A stretch of DNA of 64,000 bases from Flavobacterium phragmitis. GTDB lineage: Bacteria > Bacteroidota > Bacteroidia > Flavobacteriales > Flavobacteriaceae. Both the position numbers and the translations under genes were made by a program. Within the stretch, counting starts at the first letter, position 1. The number at the start of each line of letters is the position of its first letter. The DNA lies in the NCBI RefSeq assembly GCF_900112575.1, contig NZ_FOMH01000010.1:251988-315987 (forward strand), in the 5' to 3' direction. The notes beneath the pieces were generated by a model. The model was not told the origin of the DNA and made no database searches. It was given only the letters and a program-made list of their open reading frames with translations. Below are positions 46,178 to 57,200 of this stretch, piece by piece.

Positions 46178-49100
46178 TTAAAATGTAACATCAATTCCAA
46201 AAATTACCGATTTTGGCTGTGGATATCTTCCTAAATCGATACCCGCTGAATTTGCATTACCATCTGCACGTGCAATTTCAGGATCTAAACCAGAGTAATT
46301 TGTAATTGTTATAAGGTTCTGTCCGCTTATGTAGAATCTTGCTTTTGAGAAATAACTCTTAAATGCATCTCCTGTTAATGTATATCCTAAAGCGATGTTT
46401 TTTAATCTTGTGAAAGAACCATCTTCAATGTAACGCTGGTTTGCAGAAGACCAGTTGATATCTGCCCCCTGAGCTCTTGGCAATGTAGCTGAAGGATTTG
46501 TTACAACACCATTTACAACATTTGCTCTGTCTAAAACATCAGTGCTGGCATTAAACAAACGATTCATCCCTTTTAGATCGAAAGTGTTTGCATTATAAAT
46601 ATCGTTGCCCGCAACTCCAGTAATAAAACAGTTAAAATCAAAGTTTTTATACGCTGCACTTAAGTTTAATCCGTAAGTAAAATCAGGATATGGATTTCCA
46701 ATGTTTGTCTTATCATCCGAATTGATCACTTTGTTGCCATCTCGGTCTACAATTTTAATATCACCCGGTTTTACAGCAGTCTGACCTGGTCCAAAAACAG
46801 CATCTACTTCTGCCTGATTTTGATAAATACCATTGGTCTGATATCCATAAAAATAGAATAATGGCTGTCCTACTTCTAATCTAGAGAAATTTTCCAAACC
46901 TGCTCTTGCCGATGGACCTCCTAATACGCTGGTTACTCCTGGCGCTAAACTTACTACTTCATTTTTACTTGTCCCTAAATTGGCTACCGCAGACCACGTA
47001 AAGTCTCCTTTTCTGTCATTGAAACCAATCGAAACCTCAAAACCGCTTACCTTTACATCTGCAATATTTTGAATCTGGGTTCCACCACCAGCAGATCCAA
47101 CAGAAGCAGCAAGAGGAACAGCAAAAAGAATGTCGCTGCTTTTATTGTTGAAATATTCAAATGAACCCGTTAATTTTTCATCAAAAAAACCAAAATCCAA
47201 ACCGATATTTCTATCTAATTTTGATTCCCATTTTAAATTTGGATTAGCTGCAACACCTAAAGAAACTCCTGGCGCATTTGCTCCTCCAATTGGATAATTA
47301 TAATTTGCCAATAAAGTAGCGCTGTATTGATAATTATCTATTCTATCGTTTCCTGTTGTCCCGGTACTAGCTCTAAGTTTTAATGTACTGAAAATAGAAT
47401 TCTGCATAAAATTTTCCTTAGCAATATTCCAACCTGCAGCAACAGAATAGAAATTCCCCCAGCGATTATTTGCTCCAAAACGAGAAGATGCATCTCTACG
47501 TCCTGAGACTGCCAGCATATATTTGTCATCATAATCGTAGTTGATACGAACGATATATCCTAAGTTTTTTTCTTCATAATTGGCAGAACCTAAACTTCCT
47601 TCATTGTATCTCAATTGATCAATTTCGTTTGAGATGTAATAACGGCTTCCGGCAGCTACACTTTGTGATTTTCCATCAATTTTTGTAATAACTCCCAATA
47701 CTTCAAGATTGTGTTTTTGTGCAATCGTTGTTTTATAAGTTAAACTATTATCAAAAACGATTGTCTGTCCTTGCGAGTTTGTTTCATTGGTTGAAGAAAA
47801 TGCCTGCTTGTGATAAGAACCATCCTGAAAGCTAGGAACAAACGTATGATCTTTACCTGTATAATAATCTAAAGATACTTGTGATCTGAATTTCAAACCT
47901 TTGTAAATTTCTAATTCTGCATAAATGTTTCCAATAATAGATAGGTTGTTAATTTTTTGGTACCCTAAATTAGCTACACGTACTGGATTTTCAGCATCAT
48001 TTCCATCAATTGCGCTAGGACCTTGATATCCACCCAAACTGTTTTCATTATAGATTGGTAAATAAGGAGCCATCTTGATAGCATGTTCTAACAATGTTCT
48101 TCCTCCTGCACTACGTTCTGGATTAATAGTACTGAAAGAAATCCCCATGTTGCTTCCTATTTTTAGTTTGCCAATATCTTGAGTATTATTAGCTCTAAAA
48201 GAATAACGTTCGAAACCAGTATTAATAACAGCTCCTTCCTGCTTTAAATATTCTGCTGAATAACGGCCTGTAGAAGTCTCTGTACCATTTGAAAAGCTTA
48301 GGTTATAATCCTGCATAACTCCTGTCTGAAAAATCTGATCCTGCCAGTTGGTATTTATATTTCCAAACTCAGCTGCTCTTGCTGTTAAATCACTTCCTAA
48401 ATCTTTAGCGTACTGAAGATACTGCTGTGTATTTAAGACACTATATCTTTTTGTCACTTCTTGTCCTCCAACGTAAGTGCTAAAGGTTAACTGCCCAGGA
48501 CCTTTTTTCCCTTTTTTGGTAGTTACCATAATAACACCGTTAAAAGCTTTGGATCCGTACAAGGCAGTTGTAGAAGCATCCTTCAAAACAGAAATACTTT
48601 CTATATCATTAGGACTTAAACCCGATAAGTTGCCGGCCAGAACTCCATCAATAACATACAAAGGAGCACTGTTTCCCATAGTGGCTAGACCACGAATAGT
48701 AACAGTAGGATTAGAGCCAGGCGCCCCATTTACAACGGTAACCCCTGCTGCACGTCCTTGCAGTGCAGACTCAGCATTTGTAATTGGCACTGCGGTAATA
48801 TCTTTTGAGCTTACTGTCGAAACTGCTCCTGTAACCTTGGTTCTTTTTTGAGTACCATAGGCTACAACAACTTCATTTAAATTTTGTGTTGATTGAACTA
48901 AAGTAACATTAATTGAATTTCTTTCACCTACAGTAATAGTCTGTGAGATTAAGCCAACATAAGAATATGTTATTTTATCAGTAGGATTAACTCCTTTTAA
49001 AGAGTATTTACCGTCAAAATCTGTAGAGGCACTATTTTGTGTACCTACAACATTAATACTGGCACCAGGTAATGGAAAGCCTGAAGGATCTGTAATCACG

Positions 49101-49186
49101 CCATGAATGGTCTTTGATTGAGCCATTATACTATGACTGCTAACTATAAACAGTCCGATTAGTGCAATTTTGAGCTTTAACTTCAT
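46178..49186 (-). CDS. SusC/RagA family TonB-dependent transporter (left xylan operon)
   Basis: A 1,002-residue outer-membrane importer. The order is signal peptide (to SIMAQS), carboxypeptidase-regulatory-like domain (about 25-100), NEVVVAYGTQKRTKVTGAV, plug with YVIDGVLAGNLSGLSPNDIE and ISVLKDAST, and a barrel ending VIFGIDVTF. It pairs with the following SusD. The operon's GH43, GH8 and CE1 genes make decorated xylo-oligosaccharides the likely cargo. Its promoter carries the twin operator sites described separately. Confidence 0.95.
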   Translation of the reverse strand: MKLKLKIALIGLFIVSSHSIMAQSKTIHGVITDPSGFPLPGASINVVGTQNSASTDFDGKYSLKGVNPTDKITYSYVGLISQTITVGERNSINVTLVQSTQNLNEVVVAYGTQKRTKVTGAVSTVSSKDITAVPITNAESALQGRAAGVTVVNGAPGSNPTVTIRGLATMGNSAPLYVIDGVLAGNLSGLSPNDIESISVLKDASTTALYGSKAFNGVIMVTTKKGKKGPGQLTFSTYVGGQEVTKRYSVLNTQQYLQYAKDLGSDLTARAAEFGNINTNWQDQIFQTGVMQDYNLSFSNGTETSTGRYSAEYLKQEGAVINTGFERYSFRANNTQDIGKLKIGSNMGISFSTINPERSAGGRTLLEHAIKMAPYLPIYNENSLGGYQGPSAIDGNDAENPVRVANLGYQKINNLSIIGNIYAELEIYKGLKFRSQVSLDYYTGKDHTFVPSFQDGSYHKQAFSSTNETNSQGQTIVFDNSLTYKTTIAQKHNLEVLGVITKIDGKSQSVAAGSRYYISNEIDQLRYNEGSLGSANYEEKNLGYIVRINYDYDDKYMLAVSGRRDASSRFGANNRWGNFYSVAAGWNIAKENFMQNSIFSTLKLRASTGTTGNDRIDNYQYSATLLANYNYPIGGANAPGVSLGVAANPNLKWESKLDRNIGLDFGFFDEKLTGSFEYFNNKSSDILFAVPLAASVGSAGGGTQIQNIADVKVSGFEVSIGFNDRKGDFTWSAVANLGTSKNEVVSLAPGVTSVLGGPSARAGLENFSRLEVGQPLFYFYGYQTNGIYQNQAEVDAVFGPGQTAVKPGDIKIVDRDGNKVINSDDKTNIGNPYPDFTYGLNLSAAYKNFDFNCFITGVAGNDIYNANTFDLKGMNRLFNASTDVLDRANVVNGVVTNPSATLPRAQGADINWSSANQRYIEDGSFTRLKNIALGYTLTGDAFKSYFSKARFYISGQNLITITNYSGLDPEIARADGNANSAGIDLGRYPQPKSVIFGIDVTF

Positions 49187-49318
49187 AGTGGTTTTTGTTT
49201 GGTTTAAATAGTTAATGGATTTTTATTGTTTAATTAAGTAAAGTTTACTGTGGTATTATAGTTATTCAGTTCTGTATTTAAGACTGCGAATAAATAGATT
49301 CACATCATAAAATCATAA

Positions 49319-49347
49319 CAAATATAAAAAAACAATAAATAAAACAA
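49319..49347 (-). promoter_or_regulatory. Promoter of the left xylan operon
   Basis: On the minus strand TTG (49347-49345), an 18-bp spacer, then TATATTTG (49326-49319), a full TAnnTTTG match. Predicted start about 125 bp upstream of susC. The -33 TTG lies inside the operator at 49341-49358. Confidence 0.75.
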
Positions 49348-49358
49348 TCGGTTGTTTT
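49341..49358. promoter_or_regulatory. Proximal CG-centred operator, left xylan operon
   Basis: AAAACAATCGGTTGTTTT matches its own reverse complement in 8 of 9 arm positions (centre 49349.5) and overlaps the -33 element. It shares CAATCGGTTGT with three other intergenic sites in the window. The CG centre and style suit LacI-family repressors. Confidence 0.75.
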
Positions 49359-49640
49359 ACGTATTAAATACAAAATACTTAAAAAAAAATCAATATAAAA
49401 ACATTAAAAATAATTTTAAACTAAAAAAAATAAATATAATTCATTTTTAAAATAAATTTAAAATTGAATTATAACAATTATGTAACTAATAAATCAATTC
49501 TTTAAATAAAACATAAAACTTAAAAAACAGTATAAAATTCTTAAAAAACATTACTTTTTGTAAATAAAAACTTATTTTTAATTTCAAATATAGACAGAAT
49601 TGTATCTATTTTGCAGGAAACAAAATCAAAAAAAAGATAA

Positions 49641-49658
49641 TTAACAATCGGTTGTTAA
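49641..49658. promoter_or_regulatory. Distal CG-centred operator, left xylan operon
   Basis: TTAACAATCGGTTGTTAA, palindromic in 8 of 9 arm positions, centred at 49649.5, exactly 300 bp upstream of the proximal copy. It has no adjoining full -7 box, so an auxiliary looping site is likelier than a second promoter. The rest of 49187-49737 is AT-rich and holds only the promoter, these sites and the GH10 terminator. Confidence 0.72.
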
Positions 49659-49677
49659 AATAATAATCGACTATAAC

Positions 49678-49720
49678 AAAAAAAAGCCCGCTACATTATT
49701 ACTTAATGTAACGGGCTTTA
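49678..49720 (-). terminator. Terminator of the GH10 (xus) operon
   Basis: On the minus strand GCCCGTTACATTA (49715-49703) pairs with TAATGTAGCGGGC (49698-49686) with one U-G wobble, then runs into TTTTTTTG. The wobble pairs only on the minus strand, which confirms direction. It lies 18 nt after the GH10 stop codon. Confidence 0.92.
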
Positions 49721-49737
49721 TCTTAATAATTATTTTA

Positions 49738-51414
49738 TTATTTCATTCCGTTTAATCCATCGGCAAAGCCTGTATATGCAGACTTACGAGTAAACTGTAA
49801 ATCCCATAGTGCCTGTTTTTCGCCAGGAAGCCAAGAAGAGTCCTTTTTACTATCCGTAACCCCCCACACTGTTATTCCATATCGTTGTTTCGCAGGAATA
49901 TGCTTTGTATACATGTCTACAACATATTTGTACATTTCTGCCTGTTTTTGAAGCATGTTTGCAGTAACATTACTTGTCCCTACTGCTATATCTAATTCAG
50001 AGACTTTTATAAGCTTGCCTGTTGCCGCCAGTAATTGAAACATTGATGCGATATTTTCTTTATTGGAATTAATGCTAATATGCATCTGCGTTGCAATACC
50101 GTCAACTTTTTGTCCTTTGCTTTCAATATACTCGACATATTTAATAAGTCCTTTACATTTATCAAGATTGTACTCTAGATTATAATCATTAATGAATAAT
50201 TTATCGGCTGGATTACCATACTTTCTTGCCAATCTAAATGCTTCGACAGCATAATCTTTCCCTAAATAATCCTGCCAGAAAAATTCATCTGAAGCCAACG
50301 TTTTTCCAACACCTGTTTTTAGTTCGTAAGGCTTACCATCATCCATTGGTTCATTGACTACATCCCATGCTTTTACCGCTGGACTGCATTTTTTCATCAT
50401 CTCTGAAATCCATTTCTCTAAACTTTGATCGATAATATTTTTCTTTTCCTCTGCAGTTTTCTCAATTATTGTGCTTCCACCTGTCGGATTGTACTTTTTT
50501 AATGTAATGTTATCAAAATAATAGTTAGTTGCAGCTTTTCCAAGATTAAACGCGATTGCACCACAAGTTGCCTGCTCTGCAGAAACCGTAATTTCTTTCG
50601 TATAGGTTGTCCAGGTTGGCGTTGAGGAAATAGTTCCAAAAAAATCCCAATGCTTATATGCTCCTGGAGTAACATGTGCCTGTGTAGAATAAGAAGCATT
50701 TACATCTGAACGCACATCCATTGAAAGCTGATATTTTTCACCTGCCTGAACTGCTGGTGAGAATTTTACAAAAAGCTGTGCCTCCCAGTCGTTTGCCCTA
50801 ACGGCGGTGTTGGTTAATTTTAAGGCTCTTCCTACTCCATTTGCTCCTTGTCCAGCTGCAGTATATGATGCTGTTATATTGGAATTTACTTCATAATTAG
50901 AAGTATTATCTGCCTCAAAATCATTTTCTGTAACAAGATCCCAGCTTGGACCTCCTGTTGATGGAATTATAATTGGAGCAATAAGACTTTTTAAATATGT
51001 AGCATTTTGATTTGCATGCCAGCATAAAGTATGTCCAAATACTGTAACTCCAGATTGATTGCTGGCCGTCAGTAGCTTGTCTATTCCGGAAAAGTCAAAT
51101 GTTCCGTCATTTTTAACGACTGCCCCGTGCTTCATTTCATAACCCATTGTAATCTCATCAAAGTTTCGATCTACAAGTCTTTTGACTACTCCCCCAGAAA
51201 CATATTCAGATAATGAAATTCCGGCACCTAATTTAAAATCTGGATTGCTAGACCTGTCAACGTAGGTTTTTAAATCTTTGTAAGCATCTATTTTCTCCTG
51301 ATTGGCAATGGACTCAGGTTTATCATATTCAAAATTTAAAACACTATCATTTGCACAGGACCAGACTGTAGCAACAGTACAGGACAGCAGTGCCATTTTA
51401 TACAATTTATTCAT
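49738..51414 (-). CDS. xyn10C: GH10 endo-beta-1,4-xylanase with inserted carbohydrate-binding module, lipoprotein
   Basis: A 558-residue surface xylanase that cuts the xylan chain. The lipobox VWSC gives Cys20. The (beta/alpha)8 GH10 barrel is split: after GHTLCWHANQN comes a beta-sandwich of about 150 residues (about 155-308, CBM4/22-like, starting near WDLVTENDFEADN and ending near YYFDNITLKKY). The barrel then resumes. Acid/base Glu355 is in DVVNEPMDD and nucleophile Glu473 in KVSELDIAV. A module inserted in the barrel is known from Xyn10C-type xylanases of Prevotella and Bacteroides xus loci. It is last in the right xylan operon, 33 nt after the binding lipoprotein. Confidence 0.94.
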   Translation of the reverse strand: MNKLYKMALLSCTVATVWSCANDSVLNFEYDKPESIANQEKIDAYKDLKTYVDRSSNPDFKLGAGISLSEYVSGGVVKRLVDRNFDEITMGYEMKHGAVVKNDGTFDFSGIDKLLTASNQSGVTVFGHTLCWHANQNATYLKSLIAPIIIPSTGGPSWDLVTENDFEADNTSNYEVNSNITASYTAAGQGANGVGRALKLTNTAVRANDWEAQLFVKFSPAVQAGEKYQLSMDVRSDVNASYSTQAHVTPGAYKHWDFFGTISSTPTWTTYTKEITVSAEQATCGAIAFNLGKAATNYYFDNITLKKYNPTGGSTIIEKTAEEKKNIIDQSLEKWISEMMKKCSPAVKAWDVVNEPMDDGKPYELKTGVGKTLASDEFFWQDYLGKDYAVEAFRLARKYGNPADKLFINDYNLEYNLDKCKGLIKYVEYIESKGQKVDGIATQMHISINSNKENIASMFQLLAATGKLIKVSELDIAVGTSNVTANMLQKQAEMYKYVVDMYTKHIPAKQRYGITVWGVTDSKKDSSWLPGEKQALWDLQFTRKSAYTGFADGLNGMK

Positions 51415-51447
51415 ATCGTTTAAATTTATACTTTTAATAATATTGAA

Positions 51448-52482
51448 TTATTTGACAACAGGAGTAAACAATTCGGCAGTTACGCCTCTGTCGCGAAGTA
51501 CTAATGTATCTTTAGTTGCTACACTAAAATCCTGAAAATTAACTTTATAATCTAAATAAAGTGCATCACGATCCTTATTTCCCCAACTGTTTTTTTCTCC
51601 TTTTCTTACAAATTTTCCTGTACCAGATGCTGTAAACTGTGAATTATTATTTCCAGTAATGGTACAATTGTCTTTATCATCAAATGTTAGCACCAGATTA
51701 AAATTAATATTGGCTCCAGCCTTATCTTTAATCGTAACAGGAAAATCAATAGTTTTCATTGACAAAGTATTTATTCGGTTAACCTGATCTTTCTCAACAT
51801 AAGTATTATGTCTGGTTTCTACTCTATTAAGCGCAGTATTTCCATTGTTTCCAACAAACGTATCTTTTCCTCTTCTTAAATAAAATCCATCCCATGGATT
51901 TACATATTTAATTGCATAAAAAACATAGTCTTTTGGAGCTATACTCCAGTCTGAAGACAAAGGTCTTAATGGATTTGCAACAAGCGCTTTTCCTGACAAA
52001 ATAGAATCTGCATTCACCACCTTTGTCATTTGAAGCGGAATGACATATGTCTTTTTTATGGCAAGAGGATCTGCAAAAAAAGCATCTGTAAGCTGTACTT
52101 CTACACCTCCTGTAATTTGTCCTTTTGGAATAACTATTTTATTGCTTAAAAGCGTATAGTAATTAGCAGGCATGGCAACAATCTGATCTCCTCCGTTACT
52201 AAACAAAAGATTCGACGTTAGAGAATTGGCAACCGAAACATCAATTGTTACCTCCTTATCATTTTTATAAACACCGCCCAACGTTCCCATTATTTTGCAT
52301 TTATGTTCATTATCCAATGAAGTATCGAATATATCTTCTCCTAAAGTTATGGTTCTCACAGGAAACTGGTATGCAAAATAAACTGCTGAATACTCGTAAT
52401 CATCAAAGTTCTGGTCATCATTTGTACATGCTGTCAATAAAGCAAAAAGAACAGCAACCACTAAAAATATCTTGTTTTTCAT
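51448..52482 (-). CDS. xusE: Surface glycan-binding lipoprotein (DUF1735/DUF5627 type, XusE-like)
   Basis: A lipoprotein of about 344 residues. The ATG at 52482 is chosen because it gives a clean signal peptide (MKNKIFLVVAVLFALLTAC, Cys19); the longer frame from 52512 adds ten residues before it. The N-terminal half has DUF1735-like beta-sandwich features, the C-terminal half a DUF5627-like domain (YVFYAIKYVNPWDGFYLRRG). No catalytic residues are evident. Its position between SusD and GH10 equals that of XusE, the extra xylan-binding protein of Prevotella and Bacteroides xylan loci. It likely holds xylan at the surface. Confidence 0.85.
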   Translation of the reverse strand: MKNKIFLVVAVLFALLTACTNDDQNFDDYEYSAVYFAYQFPVRTITLGEDIFDTSLDNEHKCKIMGTLGGVYKNDKEVTIDVSVANSLTSNLLFSNGGDQIVAMPANYYTLLSNKIVIPKGQITGGVEVQLTDAFFADPLAIKKTYVIPLQMTKVVNADSILSGKALVANPLRPLSSDWSIAPKDYVFYAIKYVNPWDGFYLRRGKDTFVGNNGNTALNRVETRHNTYVEKDQVNRINTLSMKTIDFPVTIKDKAGANINFNLVLTFDDKDNCTITGNNNSQFTASGTGKFVRKGEKNSWGNKDRDALYLDYKVNFQDFSVATKDTLVLRDRGVTAELFTPVVK

Positions 52483-52528
52483 TTTTCTATAATTATTTAA
52501 TAATAAATACATTAGACAGAATACAACC

Positions 52529-54265
52529 CTACCATCCTTTGTTCTGAATCAAGGCATTAAACTTCAAAACCTCAGAATATGGAATAGGTCCATACTTCAT
52601 ATACTCCTGAAAAAGCCTGTCCTCTACTGTAATTTTCTGATAAGTATTTGCTTGGATTTTTATTCCTTCTGCAGCGTTATTCAAACTCAAATTCCATCTG
52701 CGCAGATCCCAAAATCTAAAGCCTTCGAAACATAATTCCAATCGACGCTCATTTCTAATTAAGTTACGCATAGCTGACTGATCGGATTTAATAGATTCTA
52801 AGTACAAGTCTGGTTGACTTATTCCTGCTCTTTTCCTTAAAGCCTGAATTACATCATATGCTGAAAATCCAGCAGAGCCAGTCGCCAAAGGTCCCCATGC
52901 TTCGTTTGCTGCCTCAGCATAAATTAAATACAGCTCTGTGTATCTCATACGTGGCCTGTAATGTCTTTGATTATTTACTGCATTTGGATTCAAGTTAACA
53001 TCCTGACGAAGCAGTTTTTTCATATAATACCCTGTTCTGGTCGAAGTACCTACTTTGTTCAATGCATCATTTGTACTTCCATCACTTGCTGTAGTAATTA
53101 CTGTGTTGTTTACACCAGCAGTAGCTTGATTCACTAAAATAAATTTCTGCAGACGCGGGTCACGATTTGCATATGGATTAGCCGCATTGTAATTTCCAGC
53201 TGGATTAGAAATAGGATATCCATTTGCCATAGGAAAAGCATCTACTAAATTCTGAGTAGGATTAACACGTCCTTTTCCAAAAAGTGTTGGCGGAAAATTA
53301 TCACTTTCCAGATTATTGCTTTCAGCAATATCTGTTCTCCAGATTACCTCTTTCGGATTTACTCCTCCCCCTAAACTGCTCAGTTCGGCAGCATTACTAT
53401 ACCAATTGAGACCGTTTGGATCGATTCCTGCAATTCCGCCATTAAGATTTAATAATTCTCCTGCATACTTAGCGGCAGTATCCCAAGTAGTGGTGCTTCC
53501 CGAACTAAATGCGGGACTTGCAGCCAATAAAGATGCTTGAGCTCTTACAACCTGAGCAATTCTCGAAGACATTCTCTGTCTCGCATATTGTCCAAATACA
53601 CGATTATAATCTGCTAAATTATCGTATCCCGGTGGCAGAGCCGTGGCATCTTCAAAATCTAACGGTAACAATTCTACTGCTTTTGCTACATCTGCAAATA
53701 ATTGTTTCATGCAATCCTCAAATGAACTGCGGGCCACATTAAAGTTTGAAGTGGAAGTCTGAGGCTCCAATAATACGGGAACACCCAACAATTCTCCATT
53801 TGCGGCAACTCCTGCATGAGCCTGCAACAAATAATACATATAAAGTGCACGCAAGCCGTAAGCTTCTCCTTTTAAACGGTTTCTAAACAAAACACTGACA
53901 TTATCATCTTTTGCCCACTTTACTTTATCTGCTTCAGCAAGAAATATATTCAAATATTGAATAGCGCTTTTGGAGTTAGTCCATTGGTCCAGAGGGTTAA
54001 AATTGGCAGTCCATTGACCTGTTGCCGCTTTAAGATAATTACTGCTGATGTCATTGGTAACAGCATCATCTGTAGCAACATCATTGAAAGACCAGGAATT
54101 ACCCGGCAGTCTTGTATAAGCATTTAAAAGAATTCCCTGCGCATATTCTGCTTCAGCATACATATCTTTCAATCCCCTGTTGTTCTCTATAGCAGGTTCA
54201 ATCAAGTCATCACAGCTGCAAAAAACAAACACAACTGATATAAAAGTTAATAATTTTATTTTCAT
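52529..54265 (-). CDS. xusD: SusD-like xylan-binding lipoprotein (XusD position)
   Basis: A 578-residue SusD/RagB lipoprotein with lipobox FCSC (Cys18). It carries RLKGEAYGLRALYMYYLLQAH, MRYTELYLIYAEAANEAWG and NERRLELCFEGFRFWDLRRW, standard SusD blocks. It is the second SusD of a tandem SusC-SusD-SusC-SusD array, starts 27 nt after its SusC and is followed 46 nt later by the XusE-like gene. The gene symbol follows the xus order and rests on synteny, not a search. Confidence 0.92.
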   Translation of the reverse strand: MKIKLLTFISVVFVFCSCDDLIEPAIENNRGLKDMYAEAEYAQGILLNAYTRLPGNSWSFNDVATDDAVTNDISSNYLKAATGQWTANFNPLDQWTNSKSAIQYLNIFLAEADKVKWAKDDNVSVLFRNRLKGEAYGLRALYMYYLLQAHAGVAANGELLGVPVLLEPQTSTSNFNVARSSFEDCMKQLFADVAKAVELLPLDFEDATALPPGYDNLADYNRVFGQYARQRMSSRIAQVVRAQASLLAASPAFSSGSTTTWDTAAKYAGELLNLNGGIAGIDPNGLNWYSNAAELSSLGGGVNPKEVIWRTDIAESNNLESDNFPPTLFGKGRVNPTQNLVDAFPMANGYPISNPAGNYNAANPYANRDPRLQKFILVNQATAGVNNTVITTASDGSTNDALNKVGTSTRTGYYMKKLLRQDVNLNPNAVNNQRHYRPRMRYTELYLIYAEAANEAWGPLATGSAGFSAYDVIQALRKRAGISQPDLYLESIKSDQSAMRNLIRNERRLELCFEGFRFWDLRRWNLSLNNAAEGIKIQANTYQKITVEDRLFQEYMKYGPIPYSEVLKFNALIQNKGW

Positions 54266-54292
54266 ACTAATTAAATTAAGTGTTTCTAAAAT

Positions 54293-57200
54293 TTAAAATA
54301 ATGCTTTAAGACCTAGATTGAAATATCTGTTTTGAGGAGCACTACCAATATTCAATTCCATATATTCTCTCTCTTTAGCAAGTGTCAGAAGATCTGCCCC
54401 TAATGCATAAACACTAAGACCATTAAAGAAAGTCTGATTTAGCGCTTTTTTTGGAAAATCATAGGTAATCTGCACTTTAGAAAGATCTATTCGATTAGTG
54501 CTGTAAATCCAGAAATCTGATGAACGGTAATTATTATCACTATTCAATGAAGTCAATCGAGGGAAGGTTGCAGTATCTTTAGTTTCTTCTGTCCAACTGT
54601 TGCGAACATTTATAGAATACTTATCTTCACCATCTATCCAGTAGTAAGAGTTATTTTTCATTCCATAGGCACCTGTTTGCCCTGTAACTATTGCAAAAAA
54701 TGTAAAATTATTCCACTTAGCAGTAAAATTGATTCCAAAAGTTAGCGGAGCTCCGTTCCAACCCGCTTTACCTAAATAAACCTCATCTTTCATGTCAATT
54801 ATACCATCACCGTTCTGATCTTTGTATTTAATATCACCAGGTTTAACTTGTCCAAAAGTCTGTGAAGGTGAGTTTTGAATATCAGCTGCATCTCTAAAGA
54901 ACCCGTCACTCTTAAGTCCCCAAAGCGCATCCAAAGGTTTTCCTTGTCTGTTTTGATAAGAATCTTCATAAAGCTCTGCTCGTTTAGAAGCTTCTGTATT
55001 TAGATAAGTTCCTGTAAATCCAAGTGTCAGATCAACAGCACCCGCCTTTTTATTAAATCTTAAATCAAAATCCAAACCTGTGCGTTTATCATCATTGTAA
55101 TTGATGTAAGGAATAAACGAAGTGTTAGGCCAGCCAGTAGTGTAATAATTAGGATATAAACTTGCTGCCTGAATAATATTCCCTTCCAATTTATTAATGA
55201 AAAAATTAGTGTTCAATGTTATTAATCTATTGAAGAATGAACCTTCCAGACCAAAAGTTATCTCTTTTCTTTTTGCAAAAGTTAGATTTAGGTTTTCACC
55301 TCTTCTTGAATCCGTGCTTCTGTTAAGCGCACCGTCTCTCCAGCTGAACCAAGCCCCGTCTGTCTGGGTATAAATACTCTGATATAAATAATAATTATTT
55401 ACATCCAGATCTGTATTTAAAATACCTGCAGATGCCGTTACTTTAAGATTATCTATCGACTTTATGTTTTTTATGAAATCCTCATTAGATAATTTCCACC
55501 CCAAAGACATTGTCGGCGAAAAGGCTTCACGGTTTCCTTCAGCAAATTTGGCAGAGTGAACAAATGCGCCATTAAATTCTGCAAAATATTTTTGATCAAA
55601 ATTATAGGCCAAATTCAGTCCTAAATTAGCGTTACTTGTTTTATGATAAACAGCCGACTGTGACTGCTGAAATCCTGAAGCGATAAGCATAGCTGAAAAA
55701 TTATGCTGTTCATTTATTTTTTTCACATAATCAAATTGACCTGAAAAAGCTACCGTTTGAGCAAAAGCACTATTACTGATGTTCTGCACTCCTGATTTTG
55801 CGTCTTTTCCATATTTAGTCAAAGAACCAATTTGATCGAATCCGGCATAAGTGTTCCAATTTGCTTCGTAAGTAGCATAAACATTATTGTATGACTGATT
55901 ATAGGATGTCGCATAATCTACTGCAAAATTGGTATGAAATGACAGACCATCCAGTAAATCTCCCAACTTGACATCGACACCGGTATTAAACTGGAATTGA
56001 CGGCTTGTGAATGTATTATATCCACCCGCATAAATTGTGGCAAATGGATTTGTCGGATTCAGCTGTGTTCCTCCTAAAAGGTATTGATTGTCTATTATAT
56101 AATTACTACTGTTAGCAAGAGCCAACGTTGCAGCATCTCCTGGTTCTATCATACTAATAGGCAATAACGGACTAAACAAATGAGGTCTAAGTGTAGCGGC
56201 ATTTTGCCAGTAATTTGTATTAACCCCTCTGGTATTAGAATAAATTGCGTTAGCCCCAATTGTAGCCGAAATTCTATCATTTATGCTCAGATCAACATTT
56301 CCTCGAATGTTAAATCTATTCATGTTATTATTAGCCGCTTCCCCAAATTCCTGTAAAGGATCCTGCTGCGACATAAAATTGACATTGGTAAAATACCTTG
56401 CCACTTTATTACCTCCTGTAATTTCAACATTTGCATCGTAATTAAAATAAAACTTCTTTACATATTCAGGTGCATAATAATTAACATTTGGATATCTGTA
56501 TGGATTTTTTCCTGAAGCAAAATTATAAATGGTTTCATCTGTATATAATGGATCTAAACCGTCATTTGCCCGAGCCTGATTGTAATACTGCATGTATTCT
56601 GCTGAGCCTAGATATTTAGGAAGGCTTTTAGGTATAAACACGCCATTATCCAATCTTGATGTAATTTGTTGTTTTTGAATCTTTCCTTTTTTGGTAGTAA
56701 TATAAACGACACCCTTAGCTGCACGGCTTCCATAAAGCGTTGCCGCAGATGCTCCTTTTAAGAAAGTAATCTGCTCTATTTCAGTAGAAAGTACCGAACT
56801 GGCTTCACGAGGAACTCCATCAACTAATACCAGATATCCACCCATGCCCCATAAACTTCCATTAAATCCTCCAACAAGAGCCTGAGCCCCATCCAGGCTG
56901 TAAGTTGTATAATTTTTACTTATAATTTCTGGCACATTTATATAAGAGATACCTCCCATTAAATTCTGGGCATCTTCTTTTTTGAAAGCAATCTGCACTT
57001 GGTCTACAGTAATACTTTTAAGACTTATATCTTCTATTCCGACAGAAGCCTTAATGGAAAGTGATTGATATCCTTCTGCCTGTACTTGTAAATCAGCATC
57101 TGGTGTTACCGTAATATAATAACTTCCAGCAGCATCTGTGGTTATTGATACATTATCCTGAGTACTTGACAAGGTTGCATTTTCAATAGGTTTACCTTCT

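Noticed and set aside
30578..49358. The 8-mer CAATCGGT shared by the tetR-flanking sites and the xylan operators, considered as one motif
   Set aside because: The dyad centres differ (AT centre in the first, CG centre in the second) and the flanks disagree, so two different regulators are more likely.
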